Origin: Microthrixaceae bacterium
GTDB lineage: Bacteria; Actinomycetota; Acidimicrobiia; Acidimicrobiales; Microtrichaceae
Direction: 5' to 3'
NCBI GenBank assembly: GCA_023957995.1
Contig: JAMLGK010000003.1
Coordinates: forward strand, 186,001-250,000
Length of the DNA: 64,000 bases
In this document: positions 40,643 to 48,687 of the stretch, one piece after another
How the letters are laid out: each line of letters begins with the position of its first letter
How positions within the stretch are numbered: position 1 is the first letter of the stretch
Notes under the pieces: generated by a model
What the model was told of the DNA's origin: nothing
Seen by the model: only the letters and a program-made list of their open reading frames with translations
Database searches by the model: none
Position numbers and translations under genes: made by a program

Positions 40643-41395
40643 TCAGCCCGTTGGAGGAGTGGTGTTCCACTCGTCCAACACGGCCATGAACTCCTCTGTC
40701 TGGTCGGGGACCAACTCGTTGAGGGTGTCCTCGAAGCCGTCTTCCCAGACCGAGATGTCGAATTCTTCCTGGCCGAACTCGGTGCGCTCGGCCAGGACCA
40801 CGTCCATGATCTCGGTCGGGTCGAGGCTGTCGAGCTGGCCCGGCATGCCGCCGACGATGGGCTTGTCGGTGGCGCCGTAGGTGGACCGGCCGGCGTCCTG
40901 GAACCCGGCCGAACCGAGGGCCACCCAGGCAACCTGCGCAGCAGGTGATGGGAAGGTCTCGACGACCGCACCACCGTTGAGGGCCGGACCCGCTCCGCCG
41001 CCGCCGCCACCACCGTGGCAACCGGCACAGCTGACGGCGTAGGTCTCGGCGCCGAGCGCGAGTGGTCCTTCACCCTGTGAGGGTTCGCCGAGGGTCCACG
41101 CGTACACGATGAAGAACAGCGGAAGGATGGTGAGAGCGGATGCCGCCCACCAGGGCACCTTCTTGCGTGTGAGTGCAGCCTCCACCCATGGAGGGGTGGG
41201 TTCGGGTTCGGGTTCCGGTTGCGGAACCGCAGGCGCTGTCGAAGCAGCGGCCACGGGCGCGGAACTCGAGCCGCCGGTGGCTGCCGGTGTGGAGGACCCG
41301 CTCTCGGCCGGGGCCGCGGATCCGCCGCCCTCGCCGGTGAGCGCGGACCGACGTTGCCGGCTGCGCTCCAGGAGATGTTCTGGTATCTCGACCAA
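40643..41395 (-). CDS. Membrane-anchored monoheme cytochrome c
   Basis: A 250-residue exported cytochrome. The first ~15 residues are VEIPEHLLERSRQRRS, followed by a long Ala/Ser/Pro/Glu-rich linker, one transmembrane helix (about 85-101, ALTILPLFFIVYAW) and a periplasmic-side c-type domain with heme motif CAGCH (C123, C126, H127) in a Gly-rich loop. The distal Met could be GMPGQLDSLDP. The start is TTG 41395, preceded by ggaggaa. This fits better than the far-upstream ATG because the N-terminal motif matches a neighbouring bc subunit (see 43570). Likely electron acceptor of the divergent bc complex. Confidence 0.83.
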   Translation of the reverse strand: MVEIPEHLLERSRQRRSALTGEGGGSAAPAESGSSTPAATGGSSSAPVAAASTAPAVPQPEPEPEPTPPWVEAALTRKKVPWWAASALTILPLFFIVYAWTLGEPSQGEGPLALGAETYAVSCAGCHGGGGGGGAGPALNGGAVVETFPSPAAQVAWVALGSAGFQDAGRSTYGATDKPIVGGMPGQLDSLDPTEIMDVVLAERTEFGQEEFDISVWEDGFEDTLNELVPDQTEEFMAVLDEWNTTPPTG

Positions 41396-41450
41396 CGCTT
41401 CCTCCGCGCGTCTTGTATTGCTGCGGAACGGCCCAAATCGGATGAGTGGA

Positions 41451-41464
41451 CGTCCGGCCGGACG
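41451..41464. promoter_or_regulatory. Perfect palindrome CGTCCGGCCGGACG
   Basis: Fourteen-base perfect palindrome, 55 bases upstream of the cytochrome c start and about 295 bases before the bc operon. It is a possible operator for a respiratory regulator. Short palindromes occur by chance in GC-rich DNA, so evidence is positional only. Confidence 0.4.
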
Positions 41465-41548
41465 GAGTCGCCGGCGCGCACACTCTATGCGGGTGATCGC
41501 TGCCGGCACCAAGCCATCGGGCGCGGAGATATCTCCCGGAGCACTCGT

Positions 41549-41570
41549 CCGGGACCGCGTCCGGTCCCGG
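41549..41570. promoter_or_regulatory. Hairpin CCGGGACCG-CGTC-CGGTCCCGG
   Basis: Perfect nine-base arms with a four-base loop in the same divergent region. It may be a transcript hairpin in the long leader of either operon or a second operator. Confidence 0.45.
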
Positions 41571-41758
41571 CGGACCATGGGAGTGGTTGTCAGCGATCGA
41601 CCGGCGAACGACGTGCGCGCTGCGGATGTGCTTCGCGGTAACGCGTCGTGGTAGACCTGCGCCGTCGGGCGAACCTGTAGAGGTTCTCAACCGACTTAGA
41701 CTCATCTTGGAATGCACGCCGTCCCGAGCGTGCGACGTGCAGCTCATAGGAGGTCAAC

Positions 41759-42223
41759 GTGGTCGCATTCATCACGTCGGTTCTGTTGATGGTTGCGATG
41801 TTGGTGCCCGTGTTCTGGTGGGCGAAACGGCGCCACGTCGGCGACCCGTTCACCTGGGGTGAAGCAGTCGTATCAGCCACCTACGTCTTCGCAATTCTGT
41901 TCTGGGCCTATGGAGTGGTTCCGCATCAGTGGCTCACTTGGGCCGACTCCGAGCTCAACTGGCGTCCCGACCTGATCTGGCTCGGCCCCGGCGGTTCCAT
42001 GACGGTGCCCGTGGTGGGTTGGACCTTCGAGACCCCCTGGTTCCCGATCACCATCTCGGCGCAGGCGTTCCGTGACGTGATCGCCACGCTGATCTACGTG
42101 GTTCTCCTCGGTGTCCAGATCTGGTTCTGGGTCTGGTGGCAGGACCGCGACAAGCGCTCCGAGGCCGCCGAGGCACTCGAGCCCACCACCCCGTACGGCC
42201 GTCCCCTCATCAAGCGAGCCTGA
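41759..42223 (+). CDS. Hypothetical membrane protein, first gene of the bc operon
   Basis: Not recognised. A 154-residue protein with hydrophobic segments at 2-21 (AFITSVLLMVAMLVPVFWW), about 35-55 (VVSATYVFAILFWAYGVVP) and about 105-128 (ATLIYVVLLGVQIWFWVWW). The segment ELNWRPDLIWLGPGGSMTVP lies in between on the outer side. The start GTG 41759 is preceded by a perfect aggagg. It heads an operon of quinol oxidation genes, so it may be an accessory subunit of that complex. No heme or cluster motif is seen. Confidence 0.8.
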   Translation: MVAFITSVLLMVAMLVPVFWWAKRRHVGDPFTWGEAVVSATYVFAILFWAYGVVPHQWLTWADSELNWRPDLIWLGPGGSMTVPVVGWTFETPWFPITISAQAFRDVIATLIYVVLLGVQIWFWVWWQDRDKRSEAAEALEPTTPYGRPLIKRA

Positions 42224-42228
42224 TCGAC

Positions 42229-42645
42229 ATGGCAGTAACCGACGCCAACCCCCCGCTCCCGGCCTTCAGCACCGACTATGTGCTGCAGGAGGTCGATGCC
42301 GACTACCTGGCACGCGCGGTCAAACCCAAGCAGTTCATCCACATCGACCAGTCCGAGTGCATCCAGTGCGAGGGCTGTGTCGACATCTGCCCGTGGAAAT
42401 GCATCCACATGGTGACCCCGGCTGCGATCGACGAGGCCGTCGACATCGAACAGCCCGGGCTGGACCCCACCGACAACGTGGTGTTCCTCATCGACGACGA
42501 CGTCTGCACGCGGTGCGCGCTGTGCGTCGACCGATGCCCCACAGGGGTGATCATTCTCGGCAAGATGGTCGAGCCGGGCCCGGAGGGCGACCTCCACCAG
42601 CGCACGAATGGCCATGGTTACGGATACGGGATGAGGTTGGCATGA
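42229..42645 (+). CDS. Ferredoxin-like protein with two [4Fe-4S] clusters
   Basis: A 138-residue dicluster ferredoxin. Clusters: C44, C47, C50, C54 in CIQCEGCVDICP, and C93, C96, C99, C103 in CTRCALCVDRCP. The spacing CxxCxxCxxxCP is classical for low-potential 2[4Fe-4S] ferredoxins. A polar N-terminus of ~40 residues and a Gly/Tyr-rich tail flank them. ATG 42229 is five bases after the previous gene. Presence of a ferredoxin inside a bc operon is unusual and suggests low-potential electron input or a docking role. Confidence 0.92.
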   Translation: MAVTDANPPLPAFSTDYVLQEVDADYLARAVKPKQFIHIDQSECIQCEGCVDICPWKCIHMVTPAAIDEAVDIEQPGLDPTDNVVFLIDDDVCTRCALCVDRCPTGVIILGKMVEPGPEGDLHQRTNGHGYGYGMRLA

Positions 42646-42716
42646 CCCCGCAGTGGCGAGCCGGGAGAATTCGACGCAGCGAGCGGCAACGGAGTAGGGA
42701 GTACGCCCGTGGCTAA
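42642..42716 (+). CDS. Possible 24-residue coupling ORF between ferredoxin and cytochrome b
   Basis: ATG 42642 overlaps the ferredoxin stop (ATGA); the frame MTPQWRAGRIRRSERQRSRE-YARG ends with TAA at 42714-42716, eight bases inside the cytochrome b gene. It spans the whole gap and contains the next ribosome site. Likely a translational relay rather than a functional peptide. Confidence 0.35.
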   Translation: MTPQWRAGRIRRSERQRSREYARG

Positions 42717-43488
42717 GACGATGCAGGGATCCGGTGGGATCGGCGACAAGTGGAACGACCTGAAGGAGAACGTCCAGGGCTCACAGGCCTGGAGTTCCAT
42801 CTTCAGGCCGGGATCGATATTCCGGAAGGGCTACAACGACAGCCCCAGGAACCGTTCCTACGTGATCATGAACAGCGTGCTCTACCACCTTCACCCCGTG
42901 AAGGTGAAGCGCCACGCGGTGAAGGTCAGCTACACGTTGTGCCTCGGCGGGCTGAGCTTCTTCCTGTTCATCCTGCTCACGGTCACCGGCATCTTCTTGA
43001 TGTTCTTCTACCGCCCGACGGCGGCGCAGGCATGGGACGACATCTACGCCCTGCAGACCTCGGTCACCTTCGGGTTGTTGGTACGCAACATGCACAGATG
43101 GGCCGCCCACCTCATGGTGTTGTCGGTCTTCCTGCACATGGCGCGCGTCTTCTACCACGGCGCCTACAAGGCCCCGCGGGAGTTCAACTGGGTCATCGGC
43201 GTGATCCTGCTCACGCTCACGCTGCTGCTGAGCTTCACCGGATACCTGCTTCCCTGGGACCAGCTGGCCCTGTGGGCGGTGACGGTGGGCACCAACATGA
43301 TGGGATACACCCCGGTGTTGGGCAGCCAGGTGCGGTTCGTGTTGCTGGGTGGTGCCGAGATCGGCACCGACACCCTGTTGCGCTGGTACGTGTTGCACGT
43401 GCTGTTCTTCCCCTTCGTCACCGTCATCTTCATGGCCATCCACTTCTGGAGGGTCCGCAAGGACGGCGGAATCTCGGGGCCGTTGTGA
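42709..43488 (+). CDS. Cytochrome b6-like subunit (N-terminal half of cytochrome b)
   Basis: A 259-residue four-helix protein. Heme ligands are H129/H143 (H-x13-H) and H230/H245 (H-x14-H). The second spacing is the b6f/Firmicutes type; bc1 has x13. The segment YTLCLGGLSFF puts C78 51 residues before H129, the same distance as the heme-ci cysteine (Cys35) of cytochrome b6. SFTGYLLPWDQLALWAVTVG is the Qo-side helix C. The first ~50 residues are a polar extension. GTG 42709. It forms the quinol-oxidising core with the subunit-IV-like protein. Confidence 0.95.
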   Translation: MAKTMQGSGGIGDKWNDLKENVQGSQAWSSIFRPGSIFRKGYNDSPRNRSYVIMNSVLYHLHPVKVKRHAVKVSYTLCLGGLSFFLFILLTVTGIFLMFFYRPTAAQAWDDIYALQTSVTFGLLVRNMHRWAAHLMVLSVFLHMARVFYHGAYKAPREFNWVIGVILLTLTLLLSFTGYLLPWDQLALWAVTVGTNMMGYTPVLGSQVRFVLLGGAEIGTDTLLRWYVLHVLFFPFVTVIFMAIHFWRVRKDGGISGPL

Positions 43489-43577
43489 TGAGCGCCCGGA
43501 GTCTCGATACCGGTAGTTGTGTGATGGCCGCCGTGGGGCAGGGCCCCCACCTTGCCGGGAAGGAAAACCATGTCTGA
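43488..43577 (+). CDS. Possible 29-residue coupling ORF between cytochrome b halves
   Basis: ATG 43488 overlaps the cytochrome b6-like stop (TGATG). The frame MSARSLDTGSCVMAAVGQGP then HLAGKENHV ends at 43577, eight bases inside the next gene. Geometry is the same as the mini-ORF at 42642. Confidence 0.35.
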   Translation: MSARSLDTGSCVMAAVGQGPHLAGKENHV

Positions 43578-44379
43578 GGTGCCCGAGCATCTGCTGAAGC
43601 GGGCCCAGGAGGCCCGTGACAAGGCGGCGGCCAAGAAGGCGGCCGCTGCTGGTGGAGACGCGCCTGCCGAGGGCAGTGCGGATTCCGGCGATTCCGGGTC
43701 CTCCTCCGAGGCCGACTCGCGCATTCCCGCGCACCTGCTGGAGCGCTCCAAGGCCGCCAAGGCCCGCAAGGCCGGAGGTGGCGAGGAAGCCTCGGCCGAA
43801 GGTGGCGGCGGTACCGCGGTGGCGACCAAGCCCGACTCAGCGGTGTCCGCAGGCGCCGGTCTTCCCACAGGTGCCGGCCCCGGTGGTCACACCCAGCGGC
43901 TCCTCACCGTGGTCAAGTCCGGTTCGATCCAGGACATCAAGGCAAAGCCCCAGGACAAGGTGCACGTGTGGCCCCACCTGCTGGTCATCGAGTTCGTGGC
44001 CGCCCTGGTCTGCACCGCGTTCGTGTTCATCTTCTCGTGGTTGGTCAACGCCCCGCTGCTGGAGCTGGCCAACTTCAACCAGACCCCGAACCCGTCCAAG
44101 GCTCCCTGGTACTTCCTGGGACTCCAGGAGCTCCTCACCATGTTCCACCCGATGGTCGCAGGTGTGACCATCCCGGGAATGGGCATCTTCATCCTCATCC
44201 TTGCCCCGTACATCGACAAGAACCCATCGAACAAACCTGAGGATCGTAAGTTCGCGATCTCCCTCATGACCGTGCATCTGATGTTCTGGGCGGTACTGGT
44301 AATCATCGGCTCGTTCTTCAGAGGCCCCGGGTTCAACTTCACCCTGCCCTGGATCGACGGGCTCTTCTTCGAGCTGTGA
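43570..44379 (+). CDS. Cytochrome b C-terminal subunit (subunit IV-like) with a long N-terminal tail
   Basis: A 269-residue protein. The first ~115 residues are a low-complexity Ala/Gly/Ser/Lys tail with two copies of a motif: EVPEHLLKRAQEARDK and RIPAHLLERSKAAKAR. The membrane part has DKVHVWPHLLVIEFVAALVC, then TPNPSKAPWYFLGLQELL, the bacterial menaquinol variant of the Qo 'PEWY' motif (here APWY), and two further helices including FAISLMTVHLMFWAVLVIIG. No heme ligands, as expected for subunit IV. ATG 43570 with aaggaaa upstream. The tail is unusual for this family. Confidence 0.92.
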   Translation: MSEVPEHLLKRAQEARDKAAAKKAAAAGGDAPAEGSADSGDSGSSSEADSRIPAHLLERSKAAKARKAGGGEEASAEGGGGTAVATKPDSAVSAGAGLPTGAGPGGHTQRLLTVVKSGSIQDIKAKPQDKVHVWPHLLVIEFVAALVCTAFVFIFSWLVNAPLLELANFNQTPNPSKAPWYFLGLQELLTMFHPMVAGVTIPGMGIFILILAPYIDKNPSNKPEDRKFAISLMTVHLMFWAVLVIIGSFFRGPGFNFTLPWIDGLFFEL

Positions 44380-44390
44380 GGTGAGCTGAT

Positions 44391-45266
44391 ATGAACGGAT
44401 TCTGGATAGCCGTACTCGTATTCGCCGGCGTCTGCGCCGTGGCGTTCGCGGTGTTGGGCGCGGCGAATCGCCGCGAGTCGTCCTCTGCCACGGGTGCGTC
44501 ACTCGGTCGCGAGGCCCTCAAGCGTGACAAGGCTGCCCGCAAGGAAGCTGCCGAGGCCGCTCAGGCCGGGCCCCCCACCGGTCGCGAGGTCGAGAGCATG
44601 GCCCTCGCCCGGCGTTCCGCCGAGCTCGAGCCCGTTGGCGACAAGACCCCCGTGGCCTGGGTGGCACCCGATCCCGAGGTGCTCGACCAGAGCCGTCGCG
44701 CATTCCTGAACAGGTCGGTCATAGCGCTCATGGGTCTGGGCATAGCGGGCTTCGCCGCCGGTGCCTTCACCGCCTTCCTGTGGCCCACCGGTTCCAGCGG
44801 ATTCGGATCCAAGATCCGGGTCGGCAAGATCTCCGACATCAAGTCCGACATCGAGGCCAACGACGGATTCCTGTACCAGCCCGAGGGCCGCATGTGGATC
44901 ACGGAGTACCCCGCTGCGGCACTGCCCAAGGCGGAGACCACCTACTCGCCGGCCGAGCTGAACGGGATGAAGGTGGGTCTGGTCGCCCTGTACCAGAAGT
45001 GTCCCCACCTGGGTTGCCGTGTGCCGAGCTGCAACAGCTCGCAGTGGTTCGAGTGCCCCTGCCATGGTTCGCAGTACAACCAGGTCGGGGAGAAGAAGGG
45101 CGGCCCTGCACCTCGCGGAATGGACCGCTTCGCCATGGAGGTCTCGGGCGACACCTTCATCGTCAATACCGGCCAGGTGATCGGTGGACCGCCCATCGGC
45201 ACCAATACCACCGGCCAGGAGGCCGAAGGCCCCAACTGCATAGGCGCCGCAAGCGGCGAGCACTGA
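44391..45266 (+). CDS. Rieske [2Fe-2S] protein of the bc complex
   Basis: A 291-residue membrane-anchored Rieske protein. A first helix (5-23) is followed by a charged coiled segment and a second helix (about 108-130) preceded by SRRAFLNR, a twin-arginine-like start. Cluster ligands are C204 and H206 (CPHLGCR) and C222 and H225 (CPCHGSQYN); C209 and C224 form the usual disulfide. ATG 44391 follows gaggtgagctgat. The soluble head ends in a Gly/Thr tail (PIGTNTTGQEAEGPNCIG). It carries electrons from quinol to cytochrome c. Confidence 0.96.
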   Translation: MNGFWIAVLVFAGVCAVAFAVLGAANRRESSSATGASLGREALKRDKAARKEAAEAAQAGPPTGREVESMALARRSAELEPVGDKTPVAWVAPDPEVLDQSRRAFLNRSVIALMGLGIAGFAAGAFTAFLWPTGSSGFGSKIRVGKISDIKSDIEANDGFLYQPEGRMWITEYPAAALPKAETTYSPAELNGMKVGLVALYQKCPHLGCRVPSCNSSQWFECPCHGSQYNQVGEKKGGPAPRGMDRFAMEVSGDTFIVNTGQVIGGPPIGTNTTGQEAEGPNCIGAASGEH

Positions 45267-45329
45267 TCGATCCCCGGCCCTGATACGGCGGCGGTCACCG
45301 GCCACGCCACGGAGACACACGAGAACCAG

Positions 45330-46580
45330 ATGATCCTCGCAAACACACAACAGAGCTTCGGCTTCGCGCTGTTGGCGATCGTGCTGATCGGCACGGTCAT
45401 CTACATAGTGGCGAAGATACGTGCGGGGCGCCCCGAGGTCGGTTCGGAGATCGAGCTGGCTCCCAACCGCAAGGAATACCTCGACGACGAGGAACTCGAG
45501 GGTCGCAAGCTGAACGCAGCGCTGTTCTCGGCGGCGGGACTGCTGGCGATCATCGCGGTGGCCCTTCCGGTGTACTGGCTGGCTGAGCCCGGTCGGCAGG
45601 AAGGTGCGGTCGAGAGCTTCGACGAGACCTTCGTCGAGCGAGGTCAGGCGCTCTACGAAACAGGCGCGCAGTGCGTGAACTGCCACGCCGGCGGTGGCGT
45701 GGGCGGTGTGGCGACGTTCATCGTCAACGACCAGAACGGTCAGTTCGTCGCCCAGGTCAACTGGAACGCTCCGGCGCTCAACAACGTGCTCTACCGCTAC
45801 TCCGAGGACGAGGTCCGCTACGTACTCAACTGGGGTCGCCCCGGCACCCCGATGGCAGCCTGGGGAGGACCCGGCGGCGGACCTCTGACCACCCAGCAGA
45901 TCGACGAGCTGATCGCCTACATGTGGAGCTTCCAGCTGTCCCAGGAGGACATGCGCAAGGAGGTCAACGGCTTGGTCGAGGGCATCGACCCCGGACTCGC
46001 CGAGCGGCTCGACGCGGTCAACAAGTCCAACGAGGGCATCGAGTCGCCCGAGACCGCCAACCGGCTCTCGCGGGCCGACGAGCTCGCACTGGGCGAGATC
46101 CTCTTCAACAACCAGGGTGTCGGAGCCGGTTCGTACTCCTGTGCACGCTGCCACGTCCCCGGAGCGTCGTACGGCCAGCCGTGGGAACCCTTCGCCCGCC
46201 TTCAGTACGGCTCGTTCGGACCGGACCTGACCGGGGTGGAGGAACAGGCCACGCCCGCACAGCACTTCGACCTGGTCTGGCAGGGCATGGAGGAGGGCAA
46301 GCAGTACTTCTCCCGCCGTCAGGGCAATCCCCAGATGCCCGGCTTCGGAGTCAACCCCAACGCCGGCCAGTCCGACAAGGGGGTCCCCGATCTCGGTGAG
46401 GCCGGTATGTTCACGCCCGCCGAGGTGTGGGCCATCGTCACCTACGAGCGGAACCTCTCCAACGACCTGACCGTCAAGAGCCCCGAGGCGGGCACGGCGG
46501 AGTCACCGACCTTCGCCGGGGTCGCGGCGCCCGGTGGCGACGACGCTTCAGGCGACACAGCAGCCCCAGAGTCCGAGTGA
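45330..46580 (+). CDS. Membrane-anchored diheme cytochrome c
   Basis: A 416-residue protein. Two hydrophobic helices (about 10-28 and 63-84) anchor it. Heme motifs are CVNCH (C115, C118, H119) and CARCH (C271, C274, H275), so two c-type domains follow one another. The second domain ends with PQMPGFGVNPN, a candidate distal Met. The C-terminus is acidic low-complexity. It takes the place of the cytochrome c1 in the bc complex; diheme c subunits also occur in actinobacterial QcrC and in heliobacteria, though their sequence layout differs. ATG 45330. Confidence 0.92.
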   Translation: MILANTQQSFGFALLAIVLIGTVIYIVAKIRAGRPEVGSEIELAPNRKEYLDDEELEGRKLNAALFSAAGLLAIIAVALPVYWLAEPGRQEGAVESFDETFVERGQALYETGAQCVNCHAGGGVGGVATFIVNDQNGQFVAQVNWNAPALNNVLYRYSEDEVRYVLNWGRPGTPMAAWGGPGGGPLTTQQIDELIAYMWSFQLSQEDMRKEVNGLVEGIDPGLAERLDAVNKSNEGIESPETANRLSRADELALGEILFNNQGVGAGSYSCARCHVPGASYGQPWEPFARLQYGSFGPDLTGVEEQATPAQHFDLVWQGMEEGKQYFSRRQGNPQMPGFGVNPNAGQSDKGVPDLGEAGMFTPAEVWAIVTYERNLSNDLTVKSPEAGTAESPTFAGVAAPGGDDASGDTAAPESE

Positions 46581-46599
46581 TCGGGAGCCTAGGAACAAG

Positions 46600-47568
46600 A
46601 TGTCAATTCTCGCAGCGATAGCTTTCGACCCCGCCATCCGCGGTGTGCTGGTGGTGGCCACCGGTGTTGGCGTACTCATCGGGTCGATCTACCTGATCGT
46701 CTCCACCAACGTCGGATTCCGCCAGGGTCTGCTGATCACCGTCGCAGCCCTCTCCGGATGGTGCATGACCATGGGAGCGGTCTGGACCATCTACGGGATC
46801 GGGCTCAGGGGCGAGGATCCGTCCTGGATCGACCTCGAGGTCAACTTCTCGAGGGACGGCGCGGTGCAGACCCCAGAGGTCGAGGCGCTTCCCCGCACGG
46901 AGGAACTGGCCGACCCCGCCGACATCTATGCCGAGCTGATCGAACAGGATCCGGAGATCCAGCAGCGGATAGAGGAGGCCGAGGGCGAGGGCTTCGTGCC
47001 CGAGAGCCTCACCCAGCTCGTCACCTTGCTCCCCGACCAGAAGGTCTTGCTCGACGAGGACCTCGGTGAATGGCGGATCCTCCCCGAGTCCGACGCCCGC
47101 CGTGGTGACGCCGTGGCCGCCGCCGATGCATTCCTGGTGGCCCAGGAGGCCTTCGGTGACCAGACCGCCGGTGCCTACACGGTGCACGACGTGTTCTTCT
47201 TCGGCGGCAAGGAGGGTGCGGAGCCCGAGACCGTGCCCGGTGAGGACGGCTTGCTCACCAGTGCCTGGAACCGGATCATGACGACCCTCCAGCTCAAGAA
47301 CCCGCCCCTGTATGCAGCGGTGACGGTGCAGAAGAACATCCCGCAGTCGGTTGCCCCCGGCGAGGCCCCACCACCGCCGGTGGTGGACGAGAGCGCCGAG
47401 ATCGTCACCGTGATCATGGAGCGAAACCTGGGCAACCGGCGACTCGTTCCGGCCATGTTCGCGATCTTCAGCGGACTCATCTTCGCGGTGTCGGCGTGGA
47501 TGCTCCACAGTCGTGACCGACTGGCGATGCAGACCCGGTCGGAGTGGGATCCGACCAGCGCCACCTGA
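46600..47568 (+). CDS. Hypothetical membrane protein of the bc operon
   Basis: Not recognised. A 322-residue protein with two N-terminal helices (GVLVVATGVGVLIGSIYLIV, and LLITVAALSGWCMTMGAVWTI), a ~220-residue acidic soluble region (many Glu/Asp, e.g. AELIEQDPEIQQRIEEAEGE) and one C-terminal helix (PAMFAIFSGLIFAVSAWML, about 295-313). The soluble region would lie between two membrane anchors. It sits between the diheme cytochrome and nuoA with one base gap to the latter, so it may bridge the bc complex and complex I. No cofactor motif is seen. Confidence 0.8.
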   Translation: MSILAAIAFDPAIRGVLVVATGVGVLIGSIYLIVSTNVGFRQGLLITVAALSGWCMTMGAVWTIYGIGLRGEDPSWIDLEVNFSRDGAVQTPEVEALPRTEELADPADIYAELIEQDPEIQQRIEEAEGEGFVPESLTQLVTLLPDQKVLLDEDLGEWRILPESDARRGDAVAAADAFLVAQEAFGDQTAGAYTVHDVFFFGGKEGAEPETVPGEDGLLTSAWNRIMTTLQLKNPPLYAAVTVQKNIPQSVAPGEAPPPPVVDESAEIVTVIMERNLGNRRLVPAMFAIFSGLIFAVSAWMLHSRDRLAMQTRSEWDPTSAT

Positions 47569-47569
47569 G

Positions 47570-48022
47570 ATGGCTCAGTTCCTGCCGATCCTGGCACTGA
47601 TGGTGCTGGCGGGATTGTTCGCCGGCATCAGCTTCGCCGCATCCCGGATCCTCAACCCACCGCGGCCCACACCGGCGAAGATCGCTCCCTATGAGTGCGG
47701 GATCGTCGACCAGACGGACCCACCGCAGCGGTTCCCGGTGCGTTTCTTCCTCATCGCCATGATCTTCATCGTGTTCGACATCGAGATCATCTTCTTCTTC
47801 CCCTTCGCCCTCACGGTGGAGGAACTCGGTGGTTTCGGGGTGATCAGCATCGCCATCTTCACCCTGGCGGTGTTCGAGTCGTTCATATTCCTCATCTCGA
47901 AGGGCGCGCTCGACTGGGGACCTGCCAAGCAGGTGCGTCGCAGCAAGGCCATGACCGATTCGGGTCGTACCGCGCAGACCACCGTGCGGGCGGTCGGTCT
48001 CGAAGGCCGGGAGGCCGCCTGA
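47570..48022 (+). CDS. nuoA: NADH-quinone oxidoreductase subunit A
   Basis: A 150-residue membrane subunit of complex I. Helix 1 near 3-25 is followed by the conserved loop [20 protein letters not shown] with the Cys at the quinone end. Helices [20 protein letters not shown] and [20 protein letters not shown] follow. The C-terminus has an extra basic tail of ~30 residues. ATG 47570 begins one base after the preceding gene's stop. The stop overlaps nuoB (TGATG). First gene of a complete fourteen-gene nuo operon. Confidence 0.97.
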   Translation: MAQFLPILALMVLAGLFAGISFAASRILNPPRPTPAKIAPYECGIVDQTDPPQRFPVRFFLIAMIFIVFDIEIIFFFPFALTVEELGGFGVISIAIFTLAVFESFIFLISKGALDWGPAKQVRRSKAMTDSGRTAQTTVRAVGLEGREAA

Positions 48023-48687
48023 TGGGTTTGGTGGACGACATTCGCAGCGACGGCCTGGCCGGTCTGGAGCACAACTTCCTGACCGGAAGGGTCGAGGACC
48101 TCGTTCGCTGGTCGAGGATGCGCTCGTGTTGGCCGGCCACCTTCGGGTTGGCCTGCTGTGCGATCGAGATGATGGCCACCGGCGGCGCCCACTACGACAT
48201 GGCCCGCTACGGCATGGAGGTCTTCCGGGCGTCTCCACGCCAGGCCGACCTGATGATCGTGGCCGGCCGGGTGTCCCAGAAGATGGCACCGGTGCTGCGC
48301 ACCATCTACGACCAGATGGTGGAGCCCAAGTGGGTCATCTCGATGGGTGTCTGTGCCTCCACCGGTGGAATGTTCAACAACTACGCACTGGTCCAGGGCG
48401 TCGACACCGTGGTGCCGGTCGACGTGTACGCCCCCGGGTGTCCTCCCGGTCCCGAGACCCTCATGCACGCCATCGTCACCCTCCACGGGCTGATCGAGTC
48501 GGGCGAGATCCTCAGGCGCCGCGAAATCTCCGGCGGGGGAGCCAACGTGCAGCTGGCCGAACAGTCGGCAGTGACCCCGGGTGCCGCCACAGCGGTGTCG
48601 CTCGGTACTCCGGTCGACGCCGCGGCAGATCCGTCGACACCGGGGTACTTCGGTGTCGATCATCCCAACGACGGGCGGGACACCTGA
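48022..48687 (+). CDS. nuoB: NADH-quinone oxidoreductase subunit B
   Basis: Holds the N2 [4Fe-4S] cluster that passes electrons to quinone. The 221-residue protein has the ligands C45 and C46 in [12 protein letters not shown]111 in [12 protein letters not shown] and C140 in [13 protein letters not shown]. About 45 C-terminal residues beyond the normal end ([20 protein letters not shown]...) are low-complexity. ATG 48022 overlaps nuoA and the stop overlaps nuoC. Confidence 0.97.
   Translation: MGLVDDIRSDGLAGLEHNFLTGRVEDLVRWSRMRSCWPATFGLACCAIEMMATGGAHYDMARYGMEVFRASPRQADLMIVAGRVSQKMAPVLRTIYDQMVEPKWVISMGVCASTGGMFNNYALVQGVDTVVPVDVYAPGCPPGPETLMHAIVTLHGLIESGEILRRREISGGGANVQLAEQSAVTPGAATAVSLGTPVDAAADPSTPGYFGVDHPNDGRDT

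Larger units (their letters stand above)
41396..41758. other. Divergent promoter region between the cytochrome c operon and the bc/nuo operon
   Basis: About 363 bases with no believable gene. It contains a perfect 14-base palindrome at 41451-41464 and a nine-base-arm hairpin at 41549-41570. A TAGACT near 41697 could be a -10 box but I see no clear -35. An excellent ribosome site (aggagg) precedes 41759. Confidence 0.6.

Noticed and set aside
41395..41578. ATG 41578 as the start of the cytochrome c
   Set aside because: The added 61 residues are Arg-rich, fall in the divergent promoter region and carry no feature; TTG 41395 has a strong ribosome site and matches the motif seen in the subunit-IV tail.
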